A stretch of DNA of 64,000 nucleotides, taken from Procambarus clarkii (lineage: Eukaryota; Arthropoda; Malacostraca; Decapoda; Cambaridae). Shown in pieces: positions 50,251 to 60,234 of the stretch. The stretch covers positions 31,750,938 to 31,814,937 of the forward strand of contig NC_091181.1 of assembly GCF_040958095.1 (NCBI RefSeq). The letters are read 5' to 3'. The position numbers and the translations under genes were made by a program. The notes under the pieces are model-generated. The model worked only from the letters and a program-made list of their open reading frames with translations. It ran no database searches and was not told the origin of the DNA. Positions within the stretch are counted from its first letter, which is position 1, and each line of letters begins with the position of its first letter.

Positions 50251-50679
50251 CATACACATCGAGTGACTATATTTATGGACCCTTTATCCATCCTGAGGAT
50301 ACAGTGACAATATTGAAGGTAGCAACGTTCAGTGTACAGGTTCCCAAGTAGGAAGACTTGAGAGGCAAGACCGACGAGAGGCATCAACATAAGAGGCTGG
50401 TGTCACGTGACAGACTTGACGTGATGAGAGGCAATGACGTGTTATGTTATCCCGTCGTTGTAGATGTTCTTTAGTACCCTGAGACGGTGTTAGTTGCCTT
50501 CCTTACTGTCTGGCTGTGATCGTCTGAGGTGGAGATTACGATAAGACAGTTATAACTCTTAAGGTAAACCTACAGCTCTAACAGGCATAACTGAAGAGGT
50601 TGAAGCTGTAGAGGGCGTGTAGGAAGGAGCTGGGAACCGCCTGGCATCCTATAAGACTCGTCTTGAGACTTATACTCCA

Positions 50680-50941
50680 GGGGCCAGATTCACGAAAGCA
50701 CTTACGCAAGCACTTACGAACGTGTACATCTTTCCTCAATCTTTGACGGCTTTGTTTTCATTTATTAAACAGTTTACAAGCATGAAACCTACCCAATCAA
50801 CTGTTGTTTTTGTTATAAACAGCCTCCTGGTGCTTCGGAGCTCATTAACTGTTATATAATTGTAAACAAAGCTGCCAAAGATTGAGCAAAGATGTACAGG
50901 TTCGTAAGTGTTTACGTAAGTGCTTTCGTGAATCTGGTTCC
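50680..50941. mobile_element. Foldback MITE FB1
   Basis: Ends ggggccagattcacgaaagc and gctttcgtgaatctggttcc; interior ctttgacggctttgttttca and caaagctgccaaagattgag. Confidence 0.75.
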
Positions 50942-51554
50942 AGGCGCTCGAGGAGTACCTTGGGGAGGCAGAGACAGAAAGAGCGAAGAAGATGGTAGGA
51001 AGTGTTGTTTTGAAGACGAGAGGAGCACCGAGGACCCGTCCGGCGTCAGGAAGTGATCGTAGACAACGCCACTTGTGCAGAATAATATTCTGAACAATGT
51101 CATTCTGGACGTTAATAGTTATTATAAAGTATAAATGTCCACACTTCAATGAGTTAAAATCACTTAATTTGTCATTAAGAAGCAATATCTTAAGTCAATT
51201 GAAAGCAAATATTTAACATCATCCAGTGTTGTATCAGGAACTTTGGGTTGTTGGGTTTGTTAGTCTAGTATTGCATATACTGTACAGTATATTGTAGTTG
51301 TCGAGCTGCCATTAACAGTTCTTGACTGACGGACGATTACTACTTCACTGCCAATGTTGCTCTGTTGTACCTGTTGTTATGTTGCAACATTTACAATAGA
51401 ATGTTGTATTTGGTTTGTGAGTTAGATTTTGAAATTAAGAACTTCAAACATACAAGCTGGGGATCATTATTGGTTCATAAGAGACTCGTTCATATATAGG
51501 GAAGTGAAGGAGTGGCTGTTGGCCATTGATAATTGACACTTCAGACTCGTGAAA
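50942..51554. other. No gene recognised; upstream of the candidate promoter
   Basis: AT-rich unique DNA. A 149-codon minus-strand frame (51185-50736) overlaps the FB1 MITE and is not supported. Confidence 0.5.
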
Positions 51555-51661
51555 TGTTAACCAATGAGGTGAGTTTCAGGGTGAATGTCAACCAATCAGT
51601 GGCCGGGTTTGGTTGGCTGCTGGGTATAAAGGTGACGATGAGACAAAATACACTTCAGTGT
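51555..51661 (+). promoter_or_regulatory. Candidate RNA polymerase II core promoter (CCAAT x2, TATA, Inr)
   Basis: Seen: CCAAT at 51561 and again at 51592, TATAAA at 51625-51630, and TCAGT at 51655-51659 whose A (51657) would be +1. The first TATA base lies 32 bp before that A, the spacing expected for TATA plus initiator in arthropods (Inr consensus TCAGT). The CCAAT boxes fall at about -65 and -96. The four motifs in correct order are unlikely by chance, but no transcript evidence is available. Downstream is a short exon-like segment with a gtgagc donor and then the GC-rich islands described below. Confidence 0.42.
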
Positions 51662-51707
51662 GTTTTACCTCACTTTTGGTATACAGTTCCAGCTTCGTCT
51701 CTTGGAG
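51657..51707 (+). other. Candidate 5' untranslated first exon
   Basis: The 51 bases from the predicted initiator A to a donor-like cttggag|gtgagc. No ATG is present, so it would be untranslated. It is followed at once by a long C/T-rich minisatellite that would lie in the first intron. Support is positional only. Confidence 0.3.
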
Positions 51708-51715
51708 GTGAGCTG

Positions 51716-52030
51716 TATGTGGGGGCCCCTCCCTCCCTCCCTCCCTCTGCCCCTTGTTGCGTCCCCCCTCCCCTCTGCCCCATGTTGCGTCCCCCTCCCC
51801 TCTGCCCCATGTTGCGTCCCCCTCCCTTTCCCCCCCCCACTTTTGTTGCGTCCCCCCCCCCTTCCCCCCCCTTTTGTTGCGCGCCCTCCCCCCTTTTATT
51901 GAGCGCCCTTCCCTCACTTTCCTGCGTCCTCCTCCCTTTCCCCCTTTGTTGCGCCCCCTCTCTCCTTTGTCCCTCCCTCCCCCTTTGGTGAATGTCTCCC
52001 TTCCCCCCCCCTCCCTCCCTTTCCCTTGGT
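51716..52030. repeat. C/T-rich minisatellite (~29 bp) downstream of the candidate promoter
   Basis: ccccatgttgcgtccccctc words degrading to C/T-rich DNA. Would sit in the first intron of the candidate gene. Confidence 0.85.
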
Positions 52031-52511
52031 TTCCCCGTACTGGCACTGTTAAAGTGTATAGGGAAAAAATTACAATTTCCTATTTGCCTAGAAGAGTCGA
52101 AGGTTGGGTAAGGTGCGCATGATGCTGCGTGTGGCCCTATAGCTGACACAAACCAGCCTGTGACGCTCCTCTACCCCACTTGTATCGTGCGGGAGGCTAG
52201 CTAGCCCTTAACGTCTGGTCTTCAGCCTTAAAATTCAGTTGAATACATAACAAATTTGAGTGTACCAAGGGGTTACTAGTATTTAAAATGTTAAGTCAAA
52301 ACTGTCTTAACATGTGTTAGTCTGTTTTTTACTATTAACGTTAATTATATAACTATCGTAATATATTAATCTTAAAATTGTCTTAACGTATTGGCATTTC
52401 AGTCGCTTTGAATCTTTCATGATTGAAATTAGTGTAGTTGTGTAAATAGTTCATTAAAATAGTTAACGGAATAATCGTTCTATTGCACCTGAGATTAACT
52501 TGACTACCGGT

Positions 52512-52577
52512 TCGTAGTGGTGAGCTTGTGGGCGCCCCGGCGGTCTATACAAGGCAGTCAAACTTGACAAACGCGCC
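52512..52577 (+). other. GC-rich exon-like island, possible 5' UTR exon
   Basis: A GC-rich block inside AT-rich flanks, ending at a strong donor (gcc|gtaagt, 52577/52578). One frame is open but has no start codon. It may be an untranslated exon of the candidate gene starting at 51657. The 5' boundary is uncertain. Confidence 0.2.
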
Positions 52578-52807
52578 GTAAGTAAAATTCAGACGCTAGT
52601 CTCTGGACACTTCTCCAGTGGATTGCTCTAGCACCTAGTTGTGGTTTGGTAATGTACAACATAGCCATGCACGTTGACTGTTCCAGATACTTAGAGGTCA
52701 ATGTTAACACTTGTTTCAATGTAGTTTTTACTTTAGTATAAGAAAATTAAACTGACTGTTCACACGATTGTTACTGAAGGTGTAGCATTAATGTATTTAC
52801 AGTAAAG

Positions 52808-52901
52808 GTACCCAGCTTCCTTTGGTCCCACGGCCCCCAGCTTAACGTACTCTCGGCCTTCAAGGACACGGCAAACTCTACGCTATCCTGTGGAATACCT
52901 G
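52808..52901 (+). other. GC-rich exon-like island, possible 5' UTR exon
   Basis: Bounded by acceptor-like cagtaaag|G and donor-like cctg|gtaata, GC-rich against AT-rich flanks. Two frames are open through the block, but neither joins in phase to the frame used in 53080-53152, so it would be untranslated if transcribed. Confidence 0.2.
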
Positions 52902-53079
52902 GTAATATGGTAAATAAATGTACTTTGATTTGGTTACTATAAATCATAGATCAAAACGGTAATGTGCTTAGTGTCAGATATAGGTTACACAATGACTTCT
53001 CTTAAATATTTTGAATTTTTTAGTCTTGCATACGTGGAAACGAGGGCGGTAAAAACAATTTCTAATGGTGTGAACACTG

Positions 53080-53152
53080 ATGCCTACAGCTGTGGTCAAA
53101 CTCTTACTGCTAGTCTTGGCAGAGGCTTCCAGCTAGTTAGTAGTAGACAAGG
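53080..53152 (+). CDS. Candidate secreted-protein gene, signal-peptide exon (carries an in-frame TAG)
   Basis: The exon seems to run from acceptor ttttttag (53023) to donor agg|gtaagg (53152/53153). ATG at 53080, after an in-frame TAA at 53050, opens MPTAVVKLLLLVLAEASS, a good signal peptide in shape (short N-region, LLLLVL core, small residues at the end). Codon 19 is TAG (53134); reading past it gives LVVDKG and leaves the exon in phase 1, exactly the phase used by the next three blocks. So either the locus is disabled, the T is an assembly error or natural variant, translation reads through, or the product is only an 18-residue peptide. No known family was recognised. Confidence 0.3.
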
Positions 53153-53301
53153 GTAAGGACTACTTCATAGTTAACGCCAGACAAATTTAGTTTTTATTAG
53201 TGTTTAACATGGTTACATTATTGAAACATGTGCACAGTCCAGTAGGATGACCATATTTAAAGTTCTAACACTAAATAGCAAATTGTTCTAAGAATTGTTA
53301 G

Positions 53302-53394
53302 GTGGGCTCCAGTTCGTTTACAAGCGGCAACGAGCGAGGCACTACCACCTGGAGGTCATCTTGGTACACCGTCCTCCTAGTCTCACGCTGGAGG
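53302..53394 (+). CDS. Candidate secreted-protein gene, coding exon B (phase 1-1)
   Basis: A 93-base block between acceptor tgttag|GTGGG and donor gagg|gtcagt. Entered in phase 1 it reads GLQFVYKRQRARHYHLEVIL and onward to ...SLTLEG without a stop, leaving in phase 1. It is distinctly GC-richer than the AT-rich sequence on both sides. A basic cluster (YKRQRAR) could be a proprotein-convertase target. Symmetric phase 1-1 exons are common in extracellular proteins. No family was recognised. Confidence 0.38.
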
Positions 53395-53604
53395 GTCAGT
53401 ATGGCTTGTTTTACTTTATTCATTTGTAATACAACTTAAATTGTCATAACGTACGGGGTGTTGGTAGACTTTTAAAAAGATTCCAGGTTACTCATAAGGG
53501 CTTAAACGGCTGCGAAACAGTTTCAAAGTTAATCTTGCCATAATATTTAAGATCTTATTTTAAGGAGTATAATACCTCTGTTAACTCTTCTCTTCCCTTC
53601 CCAG

Positions 53605-53706
53605 GTTCGGGCGACCGCTGCCGTACAACAGGAAAGGCAACAAAGACTGTCTCGGTACTGAACATTTATATCGACGGGATAAAGTGGCAAGACATTACGT
53701 GGTGTC
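53605..53706 (+). CDS. Candidate secreted-protein gene, coding exon C (phase 1-1)
   Basis: A 102-base block with a strong acceptor (long pyrimidine tract, cttcccttcccag) and donor tgtc|gtgaga (53706/53707). In phase 1 it reads SGDRCRTTGKATKTVSVLNI, then a stretch ending WQDITWC, with no stop, and leaves in phase 1. It contributes two of the six predicted cysteines. If the donor is not used the frame continues to a TAA near 53755, giving an alternative shorter end. No family was recognised. Confidence 0.38.
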
Positions 53707-55271
53707 GTGAGACCAGCCTTAGATATTTTTTTTGCCAGAAAATGGCCTGGTTTCCTGAATGTTAAGTTGTAAAATATTAGAACTTAAACTAGCTCATATT
53801 ATTCTTTAATACCTGAACCGGGAGGTCGCTTTATGCTTGTTCACAAAACTTTCTAAGGACCCAAGTGTCGTTAGTGTAACTTTGTATTTTAAGAAATTAA
53901 CAACTCGACAAATCCTAACTTGTTAAACTATTAATTGATAGACTTTAATATCACTGACATGACATTGGCACCATGCACCTGGGGAGGGGGGGGAGGGGAC
54001 AAATGTGTACCAGTACCTCCCCTACAAACCAGTGTATGGGGATTCATTGTAAAACTTGGTTGTGGGCCTCGCTCCCATAGACACCTCTAGGTTTCAAAGA
54101 TGAATGGCTTTTGTTCAGTTTCTTCTTTATTTAGCAGTTAATATCAAACTTTAACGGCGGCTCAACTCTCCGATGTCGTAAAATAAGTTTTACAGGTTTT
54201 TGTATTATAAACCCATTCTAATATGGTAACTAGATGATTTCCTTAGTTGCTTATTTTTCTAGCCACAGAAGTGCATTCTATATTGCGACCCAGTATGATT
54301 AATAAATATCTCAACTATTATTTAACTTGTACACATCATAAATGCAAATTTATATATGGACCAGATTTAATTAAATCTTTTTAGGAAAAAAATGGCGGGT
54401 GGAGCGGGAAAGAAAATTGTGAATTCTAGCAAAGTTAAAAATGTTCATTAAACTTTTGTATTTTTGTTGATTAGCAGATTACAATTTGGAACAAGACTGT
54501 GATGCACACATGTTAAGTATTAAGCTTGTCTAATCTCAAGGTTTTAATTGTGAACTAAGATTTATACTTAAATATAGGTTTTACTTGATTGAAGGTGAAT
54601 TGCCATTTTTAATTAAAAATGAATATTTGATGGTGCTACATAGCCTTCCTGGTTTGGTGCCTTATGATAATTCCTTTAGTCTCTCGCCTCCCACTAAAGT
54701 GCAGTGACTAGTGCTGAGACGTCCTGGAGCAAGAGTACAGATGCTGGGGCTGTCGCCTGAACGGGGAAAAGTTTCTTAAACACTCGCTGGTCTTCTGCGT
54801 TGATCCCCCTATTGGTGACTAGATTAATCCCAGCCTCTTCCGCCCCCCCCCCAAGATCTCTTGTTCCACTAACCTAGCTCTAAAAGCTTTCCACCTGATG
54901 CTGCTGGCATGGTTTCTTATAGCTAAAAACTACATTAACAGTACCGTTGATCTCTTGAAAGAAAGCTATCAGACGTATCTGCCACTAAAGGTACAAGCCA
55001 TCCCAAAATTAATTCAACCTTATAAATACCAGGCAGTAGGACAATTAAATGAAAGAACTCTTCAGTGGTTATTCAAACTATTCCTCTCATTCACTAGTGT
55101 ATCCATCTGGACTTCTGTATCAAAGAATGGAAAACATACAAAAATGTCTAATCTACAAATTAGTTAAAGTAAGTTTGAGAGCCACACGACTAACAGGTCT
55201 GATCTTGTTCTCCAACTTCAGAATTATACAAGGAAGGATAAAATAAGTGTTTTGAGTTAATTTTATTACAG
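53707..55271 (+). other. AT-rich stretch, putative intron of the candidate gene
   Basis: Mostly AT-rich, non-repetitive DNA with a GC-richer patch at 54650-54880. Open frames at 54898-55246 have no recognisable domain. No dispersed repeat was recognised, which is unusual for this window. Confidence 0.35.
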
Positions 55272-55513
55272 AAATTCAACATTTGACTCTAGAATCGGCC
55301 CGAGGTGTCGTCAGCAAGCGAGCTCGAAGATCAGAAGACCAAGTGGTGACGGGCAGACCATCGTTGTATCCCGTCGCTGATGCTCAGTACAGAGACTGTC
55401 CTCGTTGCCTTCTCTTGTCTGCCTGTAGTTGGCCGGACCTGAGGACGAGAGGAAGTTTAACATTAGGAATGTCTGGTTTAAAACGGTTATTAAAATGTTT
55501 TTCCGTTACGTAA
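55272..55513 (+). CDS. Candidate secreted-protein gene, terminal exon D
   Basis: Acceptor tttattacag (55271) followed by a frame that, entered in phase 1, stays open for about 80 codons to TAA at 55511. It contains SKRARRSED, where R-A-R-R is a furin-type consensus, and a cysteine pattern CPRC...C...C. The joined model (73+93+102+242 bases) gives 169 residues plus stop, with six cysteines after the signal peptide and basic cleavage sites, as in a processed extracellular peptide or ligand. Function is unknown. Intron C-D is about 1.56 kb and may hide other exons. The chain of matching phases supports the model; the TAG in the first exon is against it. Confidence 0.33.
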
Positions 55514-55555
55514 ATGAAATTCATTAAGCCTTCTTTAGACACTAGCAACCTTCAC

Positions 55556-55840
55556 TACCGCCCACAGGATTGATATAGGGAGCGTAACTAGTTACACGAT
55601 GGGTATTGGGTCCACTACCACCCTTATGATGGGTATGGGGCCCACTGCCACCCATACGACGGGTATGGGGGTCCTCTACCATCCATATGATGGGTATGGG
55701 GGGTCCTCTACCATCCATATGATGGGTATGGGGGTCCTCTACCATCCATATGATGGGTATGGGGGTCCTCTACCATCCATATGATGGGTATGGGGGTCCT
55801 CTACCATCCATATGATGGGTATGGGGGTCCTCTACCGGTC
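55556..55840. repeat. Minisatellite M31b, 31-bp unit x8
   Basis: tgatgggtatgggggtcctc and taccatccata; related to M31a (gatgggtatggggtccacta). Confidence 0.9.
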
Positions 55841-55849
55841 CTCAGAATA

Positions 55850-55970
55850 GAGTTAAGGATTGGGGGCCAGTCAATCCTCCCCGGTCAATACCAACCCAGG
55901 CAAAGAGCTCGCGAAGCGTCGGGCGAGTGCTTTAATTACACCTGCGTCACGGGGACTGCTATATAGACGT
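55850..55970 (-). mobile_element. tRNA-headed SINE, family 2 (diverged fragment)
   Basis: ggccagtcaatcctccccgg and ggcgagtgctttaattacac match the copy at 15.1 kb in the same antisense direction. Box B is degraded. Confidence 0.5.
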
Positions 55971-56094
55971 TAAGCTTATAGATTAAGCTTTTTTTTTTTT
56001 AGCTTAAGTTAAGCTTTTTTACCTGAATAAAAAATCTAAATCTAAATAGCGAAGTATCCCCGCCTCCAGGACCGAACCACTGCCCCTCTCTAAG

Positions 56095-56240
56095 ATGCAA
56101 TCTCAAAGCAAGCTAACTCCTGGTTACCTATTTACTACTAGGTAAACAGAGGGATTAGGTGATTGAAACGTGCCCAACCAATTCTGTCCCGCCCGGGATT
56201 CCCGACTGTGAGTTTGAGAACGAACTCAACTGTACTACCG
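56095..56240 (-). mobile_element. Diverged SINE related to family 1
   Basis: tatttactactaggtaaaca and gagaacgaactcaactgtac align with 58.37-58.54 kb, sharing the variant head cgagaccc. Confidence 0.5.
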
Positions 56241-56567
56241 AGACCCATTTGTTTTTATTTATTTATATACAAGAAGATACATTTGGGATTAAGAAAGTAC
56301 ATAGAAATGATGCACACCTTATTTTTCAGTAAATAAATAAATAAATAAATAAATAAATGTTTATTTAGGTAAGGTACATACAAGAAATTTTTACAAAGAT
56401 TGGTTGACTTATAGGTAGAGCTAGTACATACAATGCCTAAAGCCACTATTACGCAAAGCGTTTCGGGCATAGAAACGAAATAGTAAAGTGGATGGAGAGG
56501 CACAAGCGAAGGGAAAAGTTTCAAAATGGGAAATATAGTGCGAGTTATGATAGGAAGCGGGCTTACC

Positions 56568-56660
56568 TGCTTGATGGGGTTCTGGGAGTTCTACTCCCAA
56601 GCCCGGACCGAGGTCAGGCTTGACTTGCGAGAGCTTGGCTGTTGCTTGGATTGAGATTGA
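56568..56660 (-). repeat. Dispersed repeat R6, antisense
   Basis: gatggggttctgggagttct and actcccaagcccggaccgag, then acttgcgagagcttggctgt, an R6 reverse copy. Confidence 0.55.
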
Positions 56661-56835
56661 TGAAGATTAAGCCACCCAAAAGGTGGCACGGGCATGAACA
56701 GCCCGTAAGTGGCGGCCCTTTGGAGCATTACCAGTATCAATAGCTGATACTGGCGATCTGTGGAGGTACGACTGCACCCTACGGAGAGGTCGTGACCTCT
56801 TGTTGCTTGGAGTGGCGCGCAGGCCTATATATCCA
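56660..56835 (+). repeat. Dispersed two-hairpin repeat
   Basis: Two short hairpins in a row: gccacccaaaaggtggc and acgggcatgaacagcccgt, followed by gcattaccagtatcaatagc and gctgatactggcg. An antisense fragment with the same block is at 37.56-37.62 kb. Probably a SINE-like element; no tRNA boxes seen. Confidence 0.5.
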
Positions 56836-56996
56836 CCACAGCCCGGTTGGTCCGGAACCTCTTGAAGAAAACTATGTAGTTTTCTCTTGAAAACTTGAAC
56901 ATGCTGTCCGCCTTGCTGTCACTATGTGGAGGTGTGTTGGCAGTTAAGCTTGACAAGAGAGTTAAGCTCTCTTGTCAGGGAACTGTGAGCGCGAGG

Positions 56997-57037
56997 GTCT
57001 GTCACATATATTTAACATAAATATATGTAACAGACGT
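56997..57037. repeat. Short hairpin upstream of the sulfotransferase gene
   Basis: tctgtcacatatattta faces taaatatatgtaacaga across a 3-base loop, about 360 bp before the start codon. Unknown role; not terminator-like. Confidence 0.4.
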
Positions 57038-57393
57038 CACATGTCTAACTGAATGGCCAGTTACAAATAAGATGTATATGTTTAAATATAATATAAACGT
57101 AATTTCAGAGTGTAAGACAGCATCAGATAAGGCGAGACCGCCATGCATCAACACTGGAAGGGTCGGTATGCCGTCAGTGTCCCCCTGTCGCTCGTGACGT
57201 GAGGGCGTCGCCGCCACCTTGTGAGCCACGCCCCTCGCTTCCTTCAACTGCGTATTTTGTGAAACTGGAGCGGTGCTTACGAATATTAACAAATAATTCT
57301 ACCCATCGGCTCGGAAGCATATTCATATCTAGAGAATTTTCAGCTACGGAACATTGCCGCTCTTTTGCGTTTTGACCAGAAGATCGTCTTACT

Positions 57394-57840
57394 ATGATGG
57401 GCACTGCTACAGATGCAGTGAAGTGCTTCGGAAAGGGAATGAAAAGAGTGTGTCGATTACTGTTGGTGCTGGTGGTGCTGACGTTGTGTGCTGTAGCTCA
57501 CGTGATGCTGTTCAGGATACAACCCAATCACTACACACCGTCTGTCCAGTTCGGTACAACTCCCAGTCACCCGACGACACCGACGGCGCACGAAGACAAC
57601 CTCTGTGATGGCTTTTGTGCAAATACTTTAATGAATAATTTCACGCAGTATAACACCGACTCAAACAAGGCCTTCGTGAAAACATCCAGTTCTTCGGAAG
57701 TCGTAGTTAAGCAAGTTGTCTTGGGCGACGTAGCAGAGATGACCCCAAGGCGAGAGGACCTGGTGCTCCCCACCAGACCTCGCGCCAGGAACCAGAAGCT
57801 GTACAAGAAGGATGTTGTCAAGAGTCTGAGTGGCACTTGG
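57394..57840 (+). CDS. Carbohydrate sulfotransferase, exon 1 (N-terminus and membrane anchor)
   Basis: First coding exon of a Golgi carbohydrate sulfotransferase (HNK-1/chondroitin/dermatan sulfotransferase superfamily, Sulfotransfer_2). These are type II membrane enzymes that move sulfate from PAPS to glycan hydroxyls. The exon encodes 149 residues. Residues 22-40 (LLLVLVVLTLCAVAHVMLF) form one hydrophobic segment after a basic cytoplasmic stub (KGMKRVCR), followed by a low-complexity stem with an N-glycosylation sequon (NNFT). Two ATGs lie in tandem at 57394 and 57397; an in-frame TGA at 57373 limits the start, provided no upstream intron intervenes. It ends in phase 0 at Tgg|gtaaga (donor 57841), matching exon 2. 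The stem alone is not diagnostic; the family call comes from exons 2-4. I saw no clear core promoter upstream. Confidence 0.75.
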
Positions 57841-58369
57841 GTAAGACACTGTGAAGGAGTATTTAGTAACTCGAGATGCTAATGCACATTTATCATCACT
57901 TGCTGGATAATGTTCATTTACAGCCTGTGAAAACTGCTGCATTCATGTTCATATTTTCCTCCTTATACGTAAAGTTCGCAACTCCCAAAAATTTAATATT
58001 AGGCTAGTAGCTCAAGATTTCTTAATGTATGGAGAGATTTTCTCAGCTTAGAAATGCTGAACATTTATTTAAAGTAGGTATTGTGGAACTGGGTCGGGTT
58101 GGATAGACATTATTATTATTTCTAATTAAAAGCAATTATCCCATTCTTCGTCAAGATGACTTAGCAGCTGGATCCTTAGCAAGCTTGAAGGTACACCGAA
58201 TGTTTTATTTGAATACAAATTTGTTGGTTAAATTAATGCCTTTAAAACTCTTTAATTATACTTCCTTACAAGTTGTTATTTTTAGTGGGACAGGCGACCA
58301 GCACTGTCCCGCTCGCTAACATAATATATATGTTAGGCTGATATCGAGGTCGACCCCCTCCGAAGGATG

Positions 58370-58540
58370 CAACCTCACAGCACTTGACTAACTCCCCGGG
58401 TACCATATTTACTGCTAGGTGAACAGAGGCATAAAGTGAAATAAAATTTACCCAACCATTTCTTTCCCGCCAGAGATTGGAACTCGAGATTCCAGAGTGT
58501 GAATCGAGAACGAACCCAACTGTCCTACCGAGACCCTACC
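58370..58540 (-). mobile_element. Diverged SINE related to family 1 (sulfotransferase intron 1)
   Basis: tactgctaggtgaacagagg and a tRNA-like end (gaatcgagaacgaacccaac, ctaccgagaccc) in antisense. The same variant occurs at 56.10-56.24 kb. Confidence 0.5.
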
Positions 58541-58982
58541 GACAACCCCCTTTCAATAGACCGTTCGGAGCATAACGTGCGACAGAATTATGAAGAACAC
58601 TGATAAACTGAAAGTCTCAAGACGCTTACGCTCCACGTAAATGTCTCCCGATAACCTTACAGTGTAAGGCCCTGAATAAGGACGCCCATGACCCAGTAAC
58701 GCTGTGTGCAAATGGCCTTGTAAAACAAAAATATTGTACCTGCTGACTACTGCACTATGAACCCTTTGTACATCTTATAAATAAAATGTTGTTATCGCCA
58801 CATTCAGCCATAACAAGGAAGGGAAGTTTCAGCCTTGTTATTCCAGCTTCGTCTAGAGGATGTCTTCTGAATTCACAATTGTTTTGTGCTCCGTGGTGGT
58901 GGAGACTGACTTCCGGTGTGTAGGTGCTGAACAATGGACTCCTAGCGGTAAAAGTAGACTATTCTCGTAATAAAATGTGTTA

Positions 58983-59090
58983 GAACAAATCAACAAGGGC
59001 CGTGACGGGAATTCGAACCTGCGTCCGGGAGCATCCCAGCTTTTGTTCATTTGATGTATCACGCTATTGTGATTTCTGTGTGTGTAAAAT
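58983..59090 (-). mobile_element. SINE family 3 with head deletion (sulfotransferase intron 1)
   Basis: acaagggccgtgacgggaat and gagcatcccagc match the head; the A-box part is missing and the sequence jumps to tgatgtatcacgctattgtg, the family's distal part. Confidence 0.5.
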
Positions 59091-59361
59091 GTGCTAGTTT
59101 TGCTGCCGCTGGACGACAGCAAAACCTGAGGGTTTGTGGCTTAATTGTATAATTTTAACTATACATTTCCTAATTACGGTACACATGCATCACACGAAAT
59201 TATATCACATCTTGGTCAGTACGATAATAATAAGTGAATGACTCGACTGGTTACTCTGGATACTCCTTAATAAAAACAAAAAAAATAAATGACATAACTT
59301 ACATAGATCACATACACGTACGTCAACGAAGCAAGACGTTCACTCTCACGACCAACAGGCG

Positions 59362-59702
59362 CAGCCCGTCCTCAACAACTAAGGCCAAATGCTCGTTAGT
59401 GAAAAACACTTTACACACGACTACCAACTGAAGACGCAAGTATTTTTTTTTCGAGCAGTGTTTCGTTCACGTTCTCTGCTCGGATCCCATCTCTATACGT
59501 TTCCTTCCCGTACTTCAAATTCCAATAATGTTCAACTGAACATTATAACCTAAGTTAGGCTCAACTATTCAACACATTCTAGTATGTAATAATAGTAACT
59601 TATATTGGAGAAAAGACAAATTTTGAATACACAATATGTTAAAATTAATGAATGCGTCTTTGGAATCAACCGCCGGTTGGAGGAGCCTAGCCTGAGGACA
59701 GG
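59362..59702. mobile_element. TIR element T3, copy 1 of a tandem pair (sulfotransferase intron 1)
   Basis: Termini cagcccgtcctcaacaacta and cctagcctgaggacaggc. Interior ends with atgttaaaattaatgaatgc, as in copy 2. Diverged and rearranged in the middle. Confidence 0.58.
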
Positions 59703-59770
59703 CGATGTAAGTGCGGTCTCGACTAGATTGACTTTGCTACAACTCTCCCACGACCCTAACTCCCTTTCAG

Positions 59771-60139
59771 CAGCCTGTCCTCACAAACAAAGGCCAAAGT
59801 CCATTCCATGCACCCGCCAAACCCCGTTTACGAATGAAAAACGGTTTACACACAACTCACAACGGAAGACGTCCGAACCCTTCCGGAACAAGTGCTTCGC
59901 TGAAGACTTGGAACATCGAACCACAACGCTGTAAATGCTTCACCCACGTACTACAAATACAAATAATCCTCAACAGACCCAAACACCTAACCTAACCAAT
60001 GCCTAAATATACACAATTTGCTAATATATAACAATATTAATTTATATATGATAAATTCCTTTTTTGAATGAACAACATGTTAAAATTAATGAATGCGTTT
60101 TTGGGGTCCATAGAATGGACTTAGTCTGAGGACCGGTTG
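59771..60139. mobile_element. TIR element T3, copy 2 of a tandem pair (sulfotransferase intron 1)
   Basis: Termini cagcctgtcctcacaaacaa and ttagtctgaggaccggttg. Contains ccatgcacccgccaaacccc and ctaacctaaccaatgcctaa. About 370 bp, no coding capacity; open frames inside are chance. Confidence 0.65.
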
Positions 60140-60234
60140 ATATAATGTTTTCAGCAATATAATAGTACAACAAAAACACATGTAAAGACCATTAATTTAT
60201 CACTGCCCAAATCTGCTTGATAAAACTACTAAAT

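Noticed and set aside
51708-53706. snoRNA host gene (short exons, AT-rich introns)
   Set aside because: I looked for box C (RTGATGA) and box D (CTGA) pairs in the introns and found no convincing pair.
54898-55246. Coding exons in the putative intron of the candidate gene
   Set aside because: Two overlapping open frames, neither bounded by splice sites in phase 1 and neither with a recognisable domain.
59605-59934. 109-codon frame in sulfotransferase intron 1
   Set aside because: It spans the junction between two TIR elements; the same DNA occurs in reverse at 22.8-23.1 kb.
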